From Lysobacter antibioticus HS124 (GTDB lineage: Bacteria > Pseudomonadota > Gammaproteobacteria > Xanthomonadales > Xanthomonadaceae), in NCBI RefSeq assembly GCF_000336385.2, contig NZ_HG424443.1:17863-81862 (forward strand): a DNA stretch of 64,000 nucleotides. The letters are read 5' to 3'. The notes beneath the pieces were generated by a model. The model was given only the letters and a program-made list of their open reading frames with translations, was not told where the DNA came from and made no database searches. The first letter of the stretch is position 1. Each line of letters starts with the position of its first letter. The position numbers and the translations under genes were made by a program. This document shows, in pieces, positions 37,981-47,499 of the stretch.

Positions 37981-39453
37981 TCAGAAGGCGAGTTGGGCGC
38001 GGGTGAAGAAGGCTTTTTCGTCTTCGCGGTCGCGGCCGGCGGCGGCGCCGCCGTCGAACGCGGTCTGGGTGTAGTTGGCGACCAGCTTGAGATTGCCGGT
38101 CAGGTACCAGTTCAGGCCCAAGCCCCAGGAGCGCGCCGCCGCGGCCACCGCGTTGCGGTCGGCATAACGCGGGAACGCGGCCTCGTCGATCTCCAGGCGG
38201 CCGTAGCGCGCGACCAGTTCGAACGCGCCCCAGCCTGCGCCACCGACCGTAAAAGGTTGGTTAGGCCGGGCCACGCCCTTGTAGCCCGCGTCTTCGCCGG
38301 TGAGCACGTAGCCGGCGGTGACCTGCCAGGCGCGATGGTCGAGTTCGCCGGCGAAGGCGCCATTGCGCACTTCCTGGCTGGAGCCGACGTATTCGCCGAT
38401 CACGCCGAAGGCGTTGCGATAGAACCACGCCTGCGGCGACCAGCGGCTGTGCGCGCCGTCGGCCAGCACCGCGCTGCGGTAATTGAAGAACTGCACCTGG
38501 CCGGGCGTGCGGTAACGCGGCAAGGCGTTGTTGCCGCCGCCGCGCTTGTCGCCGCGGCTGCCGGCGAGGCCGAAGCCCAACCCCGACAGCGCGCCGCCGT
38601 CGTTCTTCCACGGTTCGACGAACACCCGCCCGGCCAGTTCGAACTCGTTGTCGGGATTGACCGTCGGGCTGTCGCGGCCGTCGACCGCGCCGTTGAACAC
38701 GCCCAGGGCGTACGACACGGTGGCGCCGGCGAGTTCGCCCTGCAGCTGCACGCCGAGGTCGCGGTTCGGGGTCAGCTCCGAGGCCAGGCCGAGCTCGATC
38801 AGCGCATTGGAGCCGCTGGACTGCAGCCGTTCCAGGCCGACCGGGCTTTTGAACTTGCCGATCCGCACGGTCGCGCGCGGATCGAACTTGAGATCCAGGT
38901 AGGCGTCGTTGACCGTCGCGCTGTCGCCGGCGAATTCGGGCGTCAAGCGGAAGCCGACCAGCGAACCCCAGGTGCCTTCCAGGGTCGGCTGGATGCGCCG
39001 GAACAGGAACGTGTCGTTTTGCGGCGAGCGCTCGTCGCCGATGAAGAAGCGGCCGTCGGCCTGGACCAGCGCCTTGAGCTTGACCTCGACATCGCCGGGC
39101 GGCGGCGATTTGATCGCCAGGCCCTTGCTCGCGCTCAGCGACACGCTCGGCGTACTCGCGGCCTTGGCCGCGGCCTCTTCGGCCTGCAGCTCCAGCTTGC
39201 GTTCGATGATCCGCAAGCGCTGGTCGAGCTCGGCCAGGCTGCCGCTGTCGGCCGAGGCGCCGGCGATCGCGTCGCCGCCGCCGAGGCGTTGCTCGATCGC
39301 GCGTAGGCGCTCGGCCAGCGCCTGGACCGTGAGTTCGCCGGCGGGCGGCGGCGTTTGCGCTTGCGTCGGCAGCGCCAGGGCGCAGGCGATCGCGCCGCAC
39401 AGCCAGACGGTCGCGGCGCGGGCCGCATGCGGAGGTCGAACCCGGATATGCAT
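37981..39453 (-). CDS. Outer-membrane porin (OprO/OprP-like)
   Basis: 490 residues. A signal peptide (to TQAQ, about residue 33) precedes a short coiled-coil stretch ([43 protein letters not shown]), then a beta-barrel rich in alternating hydrophobic strands that ends in Phe (TRAQLAF), as expected for an outer-membrane protein. Similar to phosphate-selective porins O and P. Its place directly before sbp suggests a role in sulfate or organosulfur passage across the outer membrane; this is inference. Confidence 0.88.
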   Translation of the reverse strand: MHIRVRPPHAARAATVWLCGAIACALALPTQAQTPPPAGELTVQALAERLRAIEQRLGGGDAIAGASADSGSLAELDQRLRIIERKLELQAEEAAAKAASTPSVSLSASKGLAIKSPPPGDVEVKLKALVQADGRFFIGDERSPQNDTFLFRRIQPTLEGTWGSLVGFRLTPEFAGDSATVNDAYLDLKFDPRATVRIGKFKSPVGLERLQSSGSNALIELGLASELTPNRDLGVQLQGELAGATVSYALGVFNGAVDGRDSPTVNPDNEFELAGRVFVEPWKNDGGALSGLGFGLAGSRGDKRGGGNNALPRYRTPGQVQFFNYRSAVLADGAHSRWSPQAWFYRNAFGVIGEYVGSSQEVRNGAFAGELDHRAWQVTAGYVLTGEDAGYKGVARPNQPFTVGGAGWGAFELVARYGRLEIDEAAFPRYADRNAVAAAARSWGLGLNWYLTGNLKLVANYTQTAFDGGAAAGRDREDEKAFFTRAQLAF

Positions 39454-39639
39454 GATGTGCTCCTACGAACGGGCGGAACGGTGAGGCGATCCGGGTGGCG
39501 CGGAAACGCGGTGGAGGTGACGTGATGCGTCGGCCCGGTCGCGGCCGCGCCTGCGCGCGTTGGCAGGAGGGCGACCCGGCCGTTCGGCGTCGCCCGCCGC
39601 CGGCCCCTGGGCCCGGATCGGCGGCGAAGCCGGTGCGGC

Positions 39640-39891
39640 TCAGCCCCAGGATTCGGCCGCGGCCGCGACCGGCAGGCGCTGGCTGCGGACGATCTCGACG
39701 ATCCGCGCCTGGCTGACCCGCACTTCGATCCGGCCCTCTTCCAGCCCGCGCAAAGCCTGCAGCAGGGCGAACTCGGTATCGCTGAGGTTGACGATGTTGA
39801 TGTCCGGTTCGCGGTCGCGGGGCGCGGTCGCGGCTCTGTCCGCGCGCTGTGCGGCGCTGCGTTTTCCGGCCTCCGCCGCGTTGCGGTTCAT
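39640..39891 (-). CDS. YezD-like DUF2292 small protein
   Basis: 83 residues. The C-terminal half DTEFALLQALRGLEEGRIEVRVSQARIVEIVRSQR fits the DUF2292/YezD family, small proteins repeatedly found next to sulfate or cysteine genes and thought to be linked to sulfur metabolism. Too short to have an independent catalytic role. Its ATG overlaps the stop of the Rrf2 regulator (ATGA), so they are co-translated. Function is unknown. Confidence 0.8.
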   Translation of the reverse strand: MNRNAAEAGKRSAAQRADRAATAPRDREPDINIVNLSDTEFALLQALRGLEEGRIEVRVSQARIVEIVRSQRLPVAAAAESWG

Positions 39892-40367
39892 CGGGCGTCT
39901 CCTTCCAGGTTCAGCAACGCCGGCGTCGACGACGCGCGGGCGAATTCGGCCAGGCTGCGTCGATCGAGCACGTCGGAAATGGCGTCGCGCGCCTCGCGCA
40001 TCAGCGCGCGCAGGGTGCAGCCGTCGGGGTCGCGGCAGTCGGAGCAGGGCCGGTAGGCGCTGACGCTGGCGCACAACACCGCGGCCAGCGGTCCGTCGAT
40101 GGCGCGGATCAGGTCGCCGACCATGATGTGCTCGGGCGGCCGGGCCAGGGTATGGCCGCCCTTTTGCCCGCGCCGGCTGTCGATGAAGCCGGCCTCGCGC
40201 AGGTCGACCAGGATCGACTCCAGGAACTTGCCCGGCGCGCCGCTGTGTTGGGCGATGGTGCGGGCCTGCAGGCGCGGGCCATCGGCGCGATCCGCCCCGG
40301 GCCGGCCGTGGGCGCGCGCCAGCGCGCACATCGCGCGCAGGGCGTACTTGGCCTTCATCGTCAGCAT
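39888..40367 (-). CDS. Rrf2 family transcriptional regulator
   Basis: 159 residues. The winged-helix start MLTMKAKYALRAMCALARAHG and the recognition part LQARTIAQHSGAPGKFLESILVDLREAGFIDSRRGQKGGHTLARPPEHIMVGDLIRAIDGP are typical of Rrf2. Four cysteines (LCASVSAYRPCSDCRDPDGC) are placed like the iron-sulfur ligands of IscR/NsrR, although the spacing differs, so cluster sensing is possible but unproven. Gene order suggests that it controls the sulfate locus downstream. A GGAG site lies eight bases before the ATG. Confidence 0.9.
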   Translation of the reverse strand: MLTMKAKYALRAMCALARAHGRPGADRADGPRLQARTIAQHSGAPGKFLESILVDLREAGFIDSRRGQKGGHTLARPPEHIMVGDLIRAIDGPLAAVLCASVSAYRPCSDCRDPDGCTLRALMREARDAISDVLDRRSLAEFARASSTPALLNLEGDAR

Positions 40368-40883
40368 TTCCCAGTCTCCATGTAGGAAATGTGGCCGGGG
40401 CCGGGGGCGGAGGGAAAAGGTTTTGCCTCATCTGCATATGACGGGGCGGTATGTGGCGTGCGGGGCAGCGGGCGCGCGCTGTGCGGCCGTGTCGGATGGG
40501 CGGCGGACGTCCGTGGCGCCGGGTGCGGCGGGGATTGCGCGGTGGTCTTGGCGGCGCGGGGAAAGCCAAAAGGCCCAGCCGAAGCCGCTCCCCCCTGACC
40601 TGCCCTTTTCAACGGGGGGGGAAGCCGCGCCGCGGCGGCTTGGGCACGCGCCGGGAACCGTGTCCTCGTCCGCGCCGAGCGGCAGCGGCTGTTCCCTGCC
40701 TTCCGAAAAAGGCGGGCTAGGGGATTCGCCGTCGCGCTTGCTCCGCTCGGGAACGGCTTCGGCGATGCGCCGTGCCGACGCCGCAGAACGGCGAACGGCG
40801 GCCCCGCCGTGGCCGGACATCGGGCGGGTCGACCCCGGTCTGCGCGAACCTGTGCGCGGACGAAGCCGTTACGATGAGCGCCA
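40368..40883. other. Intergenic region with GC-rich palindromes
   Basis: 516 bases between the divergent Rrf2 regulator and the permease gene. It contains a C-run/G-run hairpin, ccccctgacctgcccttttcaac ggggg-type (40600-40620), and the piece gaaaaaggcggg near 40704. It must hold both promoters. No open frame here resembles a protein. Confidence 0.5.
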
Positions 40884-41732
40884 ATGCGTTCTCTCGCCTC
40901 GCTTCCGCCGCTCGCCCGCACCTGTCTGTCGGTTCTCGCCGTTCTTGCCGCCGTGTGTTGGCTGGCGCCCGGGATGAGCCGTTACGGGCCGATCCTGCCC
41001 GACTGGGACGCGTTGTCGGCCGCGCCGGGCACGGCCGGGCATTGGTTCGGCACCGATGCGATCGGCCGCGACGTGTTCGCGCGCACGCTCGCCGGCGGGC
41101 GCCTGTCGCTCGGCATCGGCTTGTTGGCCAGCGTGGTCGCGCTGGCGATCGGGCTGGGCTACGGCGCGATCGCCGGCCTGGCCGGCGGCCGCACCGAGCG
41201 CGCGATGCTGCGCGTGCTGGACGTGTTCTCGGCGCTGCCGTTCCTGCTGGTGGTGATCTTGCTGCTGACCTTGTTCGAACGCTCGCTGTGGCTGTTGCTG
41301 GTCGCGATCGGCGGCTACGTCTGGATCGACCTGGCGCGGGTCATGCGCGCCGAGGCCGCGCGCCTGCGCGAAGCGCCGTTCGTGCTCGCCGCGCAGGCGG
41401 CGGGGGCGAGCTTCGGCCAGCGCCTGCGCTGGCACGTGTTGCCGAACCTGCTGCCGCTGGCCTTCGTCTACCTCGGCCTGATCCTGCCGCAGGCCATCCT
41501 GGTCGAGAGCTTTCTCGGTTTTCTCGGCCTGTCGATCGACGAGCCGTCGTCCAGTTGGGGCGGTCTGCTCGCCGAAGGCGTGCAGGAGCTCGACAGCGCG
41601 CCGTGGACGCTGTTGTTTCCGGCCGGCTTCCTGGTGACCACGCTGGCCGCGTTCCAATTCCTCGGCGACGGCCTGCGCGACTGGCTCGACGTCAAGCGCA
41701 GCGCGCCGCGCGGCGAAGAGGCCGCGGCATGA
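40884..41732 (+). CDS. Peptide-type ABC transporter permease (DppC/OppC-like)
   Basis: 282 residues. An N-terminal helix (LARTCLSVLAVLAAVCWLA) and the motif HWFGTDAIGRDVFARTLAGGRLSLGIGLLAS are typical of DppC/OppC permeases; five or six membrane helices and the EAA loop EAPFVLAAQAAGASFGQRLRWHVLPNLLPL follow. With the ATPase below it would import a peptide, nickel or similar substrate. No partner permease (DppB type) and no binding protein are in the neighbourhood. The start overlaps no upstream gene. Confidence 0.9.
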   Translation: MRSLASLPPLARTCLSVLAVLAAVCWLAPGMSRYGPILPDWDALSAAPGTAGHWFGTDAIGRDVFARTLAGGRLSLGIGLLASVVALAIGLGYGAIAGLAGGRTERAMLRVLDVFSALPFLLVVILLLTLFERSLWLLLVAIGGYVWIDLARVMRAEAARLREAPFVLAAQAAGASFGQRLRWHVLPNLLPLAFVYLGLILPQAILVESFLGFLGLSIDEPSSSWGGLLAEGVQELDSAPWTLLFPAGFLVTTLAAFQFLGDGLRDWLDVKRSAPRGEEAAA

Positions 41733-43279
41733 ACTCGGTCGCCTTGCGCGGCCTGCACGTGAGCGCGAACGGCGGCGCGCGAGCGCTGCTCGGCCCGGTC
41801 GACCTGGAGTTGCACGCCGGCCAATGCCTGGGCGTGGTCGGCGAAAGCGGCAGCGGCAAAAGCCTGACCGCGCTGTCCCTGCTCGGCCTGCTGCCGCCGG
41901 GGCTGCAGGCGCGCGGCGAGCTGCGGGTCGACGGCGAAACCCTCGGCCTCGGCGACGCGGCGCATGCGCGCCTGCGCGGCCGCGGCCTGGCCTGGGTGCC
42001 GCAGGACCCGCTGGCGGCGCTGCATCCGCTGCGCCGGGTCGGTGCGCAGCTGATCGAAACCCTGCGCACGGTACGCGGACTCGGCAAGGACGAGGCACGG
42101 GCCCGGGCGCAGCATCTGTTCGAGCGCGTGCAATTGCCGGAGCCGGCGACGGCGTTGCAGCGCTACCCGCATCAGTTCTCCGGCGGCCAGCGTCAGCGCA
42201 TCGCCATCGCGCTGGCCCTGGCCACCGCGCCGCGGGCATTGATCGCCGACGAACCGACTTCGGCGCTGGACGCGCGCATCGCCCGCGACATCCTCGATCT
42301 GCTCGACCGGCTGCGCCGCGAGGATGGCCTGGCCTTGCTGCTGATCAGCCACGACCTGCCCCTGGTCGGCGCCTACGCGCAGCGGTTGTTGGTGCTGCAG
42401 CGCGGCGTCGTGGTCGAGCAGGGCGAGGCCGCGCGCGTGTTCGCCGCGCCGGCGCAGGCCTACACGCGCGAACTGCTGGCCGCCGACCGCATCGAGGCGT
42501 TGCCGGAGGCGAGCTCGGACGCGCCGGTGTGGCTGCGCGGCGAAGGTTTGCGCATGCACTATCCGCGCGCGCCGCGGCCGGCCTTGGACGCGGTCGATAT
42601 CGAGCTGCGCCGCGGCGAAGGGCTGGCGCTGGTCGGCGAAAGCGGCAGCGGCAAGAGCACGCTCGGCCGCGCCTTGCTGCGTTTGCTGCGCGGCGCGCAA
42701 GGCCGGGTCTGCGTCGACGGCGCGGATCTGGCCGGGTTGGACGCGGCCGCGCTGCGCCGCTGGCGCGCGCAGACCGGCGTGGTGTTCCAGGATCCGTATG
42801 CCTCGCTCGATCCGCGCCTGCGCGTGGCGCAGATCGTCGCCGAGCCCTTGCGCATCCACACCCGCTCGGACGCGGCGGCGCGCCGCGCGCGCGCCGCCGA
42901 GCTGCTGGCCGCGGTCGGGCTGGACGCTGCGATGCTGGACCGCTATCCGCACCAGTTCTCCGGCGGCCAGCGCCAGCGCATCGCGATCGCGCGCGCGTTG
43001 GCGACCGAGCCCAAACTGCTGGTCTGCGACGAAGCGGTGTCGGCGCTGGACGCGCACCATCGCGCCGCGATCCTCGCCCTGTTGGCGCGTCTCAAGCGCG
43101 AGCGCGGTCTGGCCCTGTTGTTCGTGACCCACGACCTGTCCGCGGCCGCGGCGGTGGCCGAGCGCATCGCCGTGCTCGAAGCCGGGCGCATCGTCGAAAC
43201 CGGACCCACCGCCCAGGTGCTGCGCGCGCCGCAGCACGCGCATACCCGCGCCCTGCTCGCGGCACGACCGCAGGCCTGA
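41729..43279 (+). CDS. Double ATPase subunit of peptide-type ABC transporter (DppD-DppF fusion)
   Basis: 516 residues with two complete nucleotide-binding domains. Domain 1 has GVVGESGSGKSLTALSLLG, FSGGQRQRIAIALALA and LIADEPTSALD; domain 2 (from about residue 275) has LVGESGSGKSTLGRALLRLL, FSGGQRQRIAIARALA and LVCDEAVSALD. The second Walker B has Glu replaced by the family's usual DEAVSALD form, still catalytic. The plan equals YejF/GsiA-type fused ATPases. Start overlaps the permease stop (ATGA), so they form one transcript. Confidence 0.93.
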   Translation: MNSVALRGLHVSANGGARALLGPVDLELHAGQCLGVVGESGSGKSLTALSLLGLLPPGLQARGELRVDGETLGLGDAAHARLRGRGLAWVPQDPLAALHPLRRVGAQLIETLRTVRGLGKDEARARAQHLFERVQLPEPATALQRYPHQFSGGQRQRIAIALALATAPRALIADEPTSALDARIARDILDLLDRLRREDGLALLLISHDLPLVGAYAQRLLVLQRGVVVEQGEAARVFAAPAQAYTRELLAADRIEALPEASSDAPVWLRGEGLRMHYPRAPRPALDAVDIELRRGEGLALVGESGSGKSTLGRALLRLLRGAQGRVCVDGADLAGLDAAALRRWRAQTGVVFQDPYASLDPRLRVAQIVAEPLRIHTRSDAAARRARAAELLAAVGLDAAMLDRYPHQFSGGQRQRIAIARALATEPKLLVCDEAVSALDAHHRAAILALLARLKRERGLALLFVTHDLSAAAAVAERIAVLEAGRIVETGPTAQVLRAPQHAHTRALLAARPQA

Positions 43280-43327
43280 CGCCGGGATCGGCGCGCGTGC
43301 GCCGATGCGGCGTCTATCCGGCGGCGT

Positions 43328-43576
43328 TCAGATGAAACCGCCGCCGAGGCCGAGCCGGACCACGCCGACCAGGATGGCGATGCCGTTGAGCCACAGCCCG
43401 GCCTTGGCGCGGGCGTTGTGCTCGCTGCGGGTGAACAGCAGGCCGATCGCGGCGATCACCGCGCCGATCGCGGCGAACGGGATCATGAACCAGTTGCCCC
43501 AGCCCAGGAACGGGATCAGGGCGGCGATCATCCACAGCACGGCGACGATGCCCCAGAGCAGACTGATCAAACCCAT
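43328..43576 (-). CDS. Small membrane protein of unknown function
   Basis: 82 residues with three hydrophobic segments (LISLLWGIVAVLWMIAALIPFL, FMIPFAAIGAVIAAIGLLF and AKAGLWLNGIAILVGVVRLGL). I chose the start at 43576, with GGAG about eight bases upstream, over an ATG at 43609 that would add a polar tail. Such proteins are common in Xanthomonadaceae and mostly unannotated. The gene converges on the ABC operon and sits in the 400-base gap before the pigment locus. Confidence 0.75.
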   Translation of the reverse strand: MGLISLLWGIVAVLWMIAALIPFLGWGNWFMIPFAAIGAVIAAIGLLFTRSEHNARAKAGLWLNGIAILVGVVRLGLGGGFI

Positions 43577-43674
43577 CGACGTGGCTCCGCAAGCGGCCGG
43601 ATCGGCCATGCCTGCAACGTAATGTCTGTCCGGACGATTGCAAGTGCCGCAGGTCGGCGTGACCGACGGCGCGC

Positions 43675-44694
43675 TCAGCCGCCGTGCACGCCGTCGATCT
43701 CGACCCGCAGCTCGTGGCGGCAGATCGCCGCGTGCACCAGAATCCGCGGCACGCGCTCGCCGAAGCGCCGGTCCAGCGCTTCGGCCACCGGCGCCATGTC
43801 CTCGGCGTCGCGCACGTAGACCTTCAGTCGGGTGCCGGCGCCGAACGCGGCCGGCAACTGCGGCCGGCGCTGGCGCGCCGCCGCGAGCAGGCTGTCGAAA
43901 TTGGCCAGGGTTTCCTCGAGCTGGGCCAGCACCGAGTCGGCGTGGCGCGACTCGTGGCCGACCACCGCCGCGGTGCCCGACAGCAGCAGCGGCATCGCCG
44001 CCGGCTGCGGCGGCAGCATCGCCCGGGCGAAACTTGGCGATTGCGGACCGTATTGGCGCGGGTAGCGGTAGGCGCTGACCTGGCGCGGATTCTCCAGCGG
44101 CGTACCGGCGCTGCGCGCGGCCAGCCAGTAGACCTGCAGCCGGCGCGCGCCGTCGACGCGGCCGATCGCGGTCGCCGCCGGCAGCTGCGCGGTGTCGAAG
44201 TCGCCCAGTCCGCGCGCGCGGCCGACGCAGAACACGCGATAACGTTCTTCGTCGCCGTGACCGAGGGTGATGCCGTCGAGGTAGTTCCAGATCCGCAGCA
44301 AATGCGGATAGCCGCGCTCGGCGGTGAAGGCGAGCAGCTTGCGGTACAGGTACTCGGCGGCGCGCGCGATCTCGCCGTTGGCGGCTTCGCCCGGCAGCGG
44401 CTCGGGTTCGTCGAACTCGATCACGCCGAACTGCAGCGCGCCGTCCTCGGACCAGGCCAGGTCGCCGTCGCGGCCCTTGCTGACCGGGCCGGTGCCGCGC
44501 CAGCGCTCCAGGCGGGCGTCGCCGAACGGCTCCAAGGCCACGCGCAGGTAACGCGGATCGTCGTGATGCGGGGCGCCCCCGCCGAAGCCGAACACCGCCA
44601 GGGTGTCGTCCTGCGCCAGCAGCGTCTCGGGCGCGGCGTCCAGATAGTCGACCTGCAGGCGCGGGCCGGCCAGCATCGTGGCGGCCGCGCTCAC
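43675..44694 (-). CDS. xanB2: Chorismatase, 3-hydroxybenzoate synthase (XanB2-like)
   Basis: 339 residues. The protein resembles FkbO/Hyg5/XanB2-type chorismatases: PGEAANGEIARAAEYLYRKLLAF, HLLRIWNYLDGITLGHGDEERYRVFCVGRARGLG and LPAATAIGRVDGARRLQVYWLAA are recognisable. XanB2 of Xanthomonas cleaves chorismate to 3- and 4-hydroxybenzoate, and 3-hydroxybenzoate is the starter of xanthomonadin pigment. The start codon GTG at 44694 overlaps the upstream gene stop (GTGA); an ATG six codons later is a possible alternative. It is the last gene of the left block. Confidence 0.88.
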   Translation of the reverse strand: MSAAATMLAGPRLQVDYLDAAPETLLAQDDTLAVFGFGGGAPHHDDPRYLRVALEPFGDARLERWRGTGPVSKGRDGDLAWSEDGALQFGVIEFDEPEPLPGEAANGEIARAAEYLYRKLLAFTAERGYPHLLRIWNYLDGITLGHGDEERYRVFCVGRARGLGDFDTAQLPAATAIGRVDGARRLQVYWLAARSAGTPLENPRQVSAYRYPRQYGPQSPSFARAMLPPQPAAMPLLLSGTAAVVGHESRHADSVLAQLEETLANFDSLLAAARQRRPQLPAAFGAGTRLKVYVRDAEDMAPVAEALDRRFGERVPRILVHAAICRHELRVEIDGVHGG

Positions 44695-46079
44695 GGGTTG
44701 CCCCGCTGCAGCGTGTCGCCGCGGAAGTCGACGCCGACCTGGCGCTTGCGCCGCAGCCAGCCGCGCAGCGCCTGCGGCGCCATGCGCACCGCGGTCAGGG
44801 CGTAGATGAAACGAAACAGCCGCAAGCGGTTGAGCACCGCGCGGTTGTCGAAAACGTCGCCGGCGAGCATCGAGATGACCGCCTGCTCGACTTGCCAGAA
44901 GTTGCGTGGAGCGTTGAACAATTCGCGCATGACCGGGGTGGTGAAGCGATAGATGAACCACTGGAAATGTTTCAGGCCGCGCTTGAGCCGCACGGTCATT
45001 TCGTCCTGCAGCGCGGCCTCGCGGGCCGGTTCGCGCAGCGCGCCGTCGACCACGGCCGCGGCCTGCTCGCCGCTGTTCATGCCGAGGTAGACGCCGGAGG
45101 AAAACACCGGATCGACGAAGGCGTAGGCGTCGCCGACCATGACCCAGCCGGGGCCGGTCATGCGGCTGCAGGTGTAGGAATAGTTGCCGGTGACGTGGAC
45201 CTCGCCGCAGCGCTGCGCGCCCTGCATGCGCGCCCACACCGAGGGCTCGGACTCCAGGGTCCGCATCAGGAAGGCTTCGCTGTCGCCGCGACGCTGCTTG
45301 AGGTACTCGGGGAAGCACACCGCGCCCACGCTCATCACTCCGCGCTGCAGCGGGATCAGCCACATCCAGCCGTGGGCGAAGCGCTGCACGGTGATGTTGC
45401 CGGCGTCTTCGCCCTCGCGGCGCTGGACGCCGGTGAAATGGCTGAAGATCGCCGCCGACTGGTGCAGCGGATTCTTGCGCTTGAGCTTGAGCTGGCTGCC
45501 GAGGACGGTGTCGCGCCCGCTGCCGTCGACCAGATAGCGCATGCGCACCTGCAGCGCGGCGCCGTCGGCGCTGCGGGCATGGGCGAGGGCGGGGCGGCCG
45601 TCGGCGCCGAATTCGATCCGCTCGACCTTGACCTGCTCGCGTGCGTCGACGCCGTTGCCCTGGGCGTGACGGAACAGCAGTTGATCGAACTCTTCGCGCT
45701 TGACCTGGAAGGCGTAGCCGAACACCGGATCGAGCGCGCGTTCGAAACGGAAAGTGTTGTAGCGCTCGGCGTCGATCGGAAACTCGGCCCCGGGCTTGTG
45801 CACGCCGATCGCGCGCACCTGCTCGAGCACGCCGAGGCGTTCGAGGATGGCGAGGTTCATCGGCAGCAGGGATTCGCCGATGTGGAAACGCGGGTGCCGG
45901 TCCTTTTCCAGCAACAGCACCTTCCAGCCCTTGCGCGCCAGCAGGGTCGCCGCGGTGGTGCCCGCCGGGCCGCCGCCGATCACCAGCACGTCGACCTCGA
46001 GGGTCTGCGCGGGCGCCTGGGCGGGGGCGGAAGCGGGGGCCGTGGCGGTCGCGCCAAGCGCGGATTCGGACGGAGTCAT
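44691..46079 (-). CDS. Tryptophan-halogenase-like FAD-dependent oxidoreductase of pigment cluster
   Basis: 462 residues. The FAD-binding motif VDVLVIGGGPAGTTAATLLARKG is near residue 30; the second motif GPGWVMVGDAYAFVDPVFSSGVYLGM is near 300. Overall it resembles flavin-dependent halogenases and related geranylgeranyl-reductase-like proteins. Genes of this type occur in xanthomonadin clusters, where halogenation of the aryl ring (bromine in Xanthomonas) has been proposed. Whether this copy halogenates cannot be read from sequence. It precedes xanB2 in the same transcript and is divergent from the ACP gene. Confidence 0.85.
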   Translation of the reverse strand: MTPSESALGATATAPASAPAQAPAQTLEVDVLVIGGGPAGTTAATLLARKGWKVLLLEKDRHPRFHIGESLLPMNLAILERLGVLEQVRAIGVHKPGAEFPIDAERYNTFRFERALDPVFGYAFQVKREEFDQLLFRHAQGNGVDAREQVKVERIEFGADGRPALAHARSADGAALQVRMRYLVDGSGRDTVLGSQLKLKRKNPLHQSAAIFSHFTGVQRREGEDAGNITVQRFAHGWMWLIPLQRGVMSVGAVCFPEYLKQRRGDSEAFLMRTLESEPSVWARMQGAQRCGEVHVTGNYSYTCSRMTGPGWVMVGDAYAFVDPVFSSGVYLGMNSGEQAAAVVDGALREPAREAALQDEMTVRLKRGLKHFQWFIYRFTTPVMRELFNAPRNFWQVEQAVISMLAGDVFDNRAVLNRLRLFRFIYALTAVRMAPQALRGWLRRKRQVGVDFRGDTLQRGNP

Positions 46080-46298
46080 GCGCAAATCATAGCCTGCCGC
46101 CTCTGCCGGCTGTGCAGTCTGCGGCGTCGGGCCGCGCCGGTGGACCGCGTGCCCATGGGCTGCAAGTGCTTGATATGACAGGGACTGTCGCGCCATCGGC
46201 GGAGGGGTCGGGACGGCGGACGGCGCCGCCCGGTTGCGCCTGCGGCGCCGATGGCGGATCGTGACCGCCCTTCGTCATAGCCCCACCGGATCGTCCCG

Positions 46299-46568
46299 AT
46301 GTCTGAACAAAACCCTGCCGAACGCGAACTGGCGCAGCTGCTGGTCGAGAGCCTGAACCTGGAAGACGTGGCGCCGGAGCAGATCGATCCGGAAGCGGCG
46401 CTGTTCAACGACGGCCTGGGCCTGGACTCGATCGACGCGCTCGAACTGGCGCTGGCGATCAGCAAGCGCTACGGCTTCCAGCTGCGTTCGGACAACGACG
46501 AGAACCGGCGCATCTTCGCATCGCTGCGCGCCCTGTCGGGCCACATCGAACAACACCGCGCCGCCTGA
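46299..46568 (+). CDS. Acyl carrier protein of the aryl-polyene cluster
   Basis: 89 residues. The motif GLGLDSIDALELALAI contains the attachment serine (Ser44) for phosphopantetheine. It carries the growing polyene chain between ligase, synthases, reductase and dehydratases. The phosphopantetheinyl transferase at 13161 may activate it. First gene of the plus-strand block; the 219-base divergent spacer to the halogenase-like gene holds the promoters. Confidence 0.95.
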   Translation: MSEQNPAERELAQLLVESLNLEDVAPEQIDPEAALFNDGLGLDSIDALELALAISKRYGFQLRSDNDENRRIFASLRALSGHIEQHRAA

Positions 46569-46630
46569 GCGGCGCCGCGGCCGCTTCGTTTGCGTTCCCC
46601 GTTTCCGTTCCGGCCGCGCGCCGCCGTCCC

Positions 46631-47332
46631 GTGACCGTCTCTTCGTTCAGCGCCCCGGCGCGCTTGCTGCTTGCCGTCGCCTATCCGCTGCTGGCGCACT
46701 GGGCCAGCCACGACGGCGGCGGCGCGGTCGCGGCCCTGGCCCTGGCCGACCTGGTGCTGTTCGTCGCCATCGACGGCCTGTTGGGGCTGCGGGCGGCGGC
46801 GTGGGCGGCGGTGCTGGCGCTGTGCGCCGGCCTGGCCCTGGCGGCGCGCACGCCGTTGGCGCAGATGCTGTTGCTGGCGCCGCCGATGCTGTTCAACGCC
46901 TGGCTGGGCTGGTGGTTCGGGCGCAGCCTGCGCGCGCCGCGCGAGGCGCTGATCACCCGCATCGTCGCCGCCCTGCACGAACGTGCGCCGGCGGCGCTGG
47001 ACCCGCCGCTGTACCGCTATACGCGCCGGCTGACCGCGCTGTGGGCGGCGGTGTTGCTGCTGTTGGCGTTGGTCAACGGCGCGCTGGCGACGATCGCCGT
47101 GCCCGACGGGCTGCTCGCCCGGCTCGGCCACCCGCCGGCGTTCGCGATCACCCAGGAGCAATGGTCCTGGTTCGCCAACCTGCTGAACTACGGCATCGTC
47201 GGCGGCCTGTTCGCCGGCGAGTACCTGGTCCGGCGGCGCTTGTTCACTCAGCGTCCGGAGACCGGCTTCTTCGACTTCCTGCAGCGCATGGCCCGGCTCG
47301 GTCCGCGCTTCTGGCGCGACCTGTTTTCCTGA
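46631..47332 (+). CDS. COG4648 family membrane protein of aryl-polyene cluster
   Basis: 233 residues beginning at a GTG codon, with about six hydrophobic segments (PARLLLAVAYPLLAHW, VAALALADLVLFVAIDGLLGL, LFNAWLGWWFGRSL and others). The C-terminal LNYGIVGGLFAGEYLVRRRLFTQRPETGFFDFLQRM is a family signature of COG4648, which is found almost only in aryl-polyene-type clusters. Its role is unknown, probably in the inner-membrane part of lipid attachment or export. Confidence 0.88.
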   Translation: MTVSSFSAPARLLLAVAYPLLAHWASHDGGGAVAALALADLVLFVAIDGLLGLRAAAWAAVLALCAGLALAARTPLAQMLLLAPPMLFNAWLGWWFGRSLRAPREALITRIVAALHERAPAALDPPLYRYTRRLTALWAAVLLLLALVNGALATIAVPDGLLARLGHPPAFAITQEQWSWFANLLNYGIVGGLFAGEYLVRRRLFTQRPETGFFDFLQRMARLGPRFWRDLFS

Positions 47333-47499
47333 GTTCCGGCGTTGAACGCAGCGGGCCGGGCCCGCGCCGCCGACCGCTTCAGCGCCGCCACACAACCGGG
47401 CGCACGGCCAGCGGCGGCGGTCGCAGTTCCACACGGCCGTAGCGGCCGGTGCTTTATCCTTTCCCTACGATCCATCGCTCGCCGCCGCTCCGATCCCGC

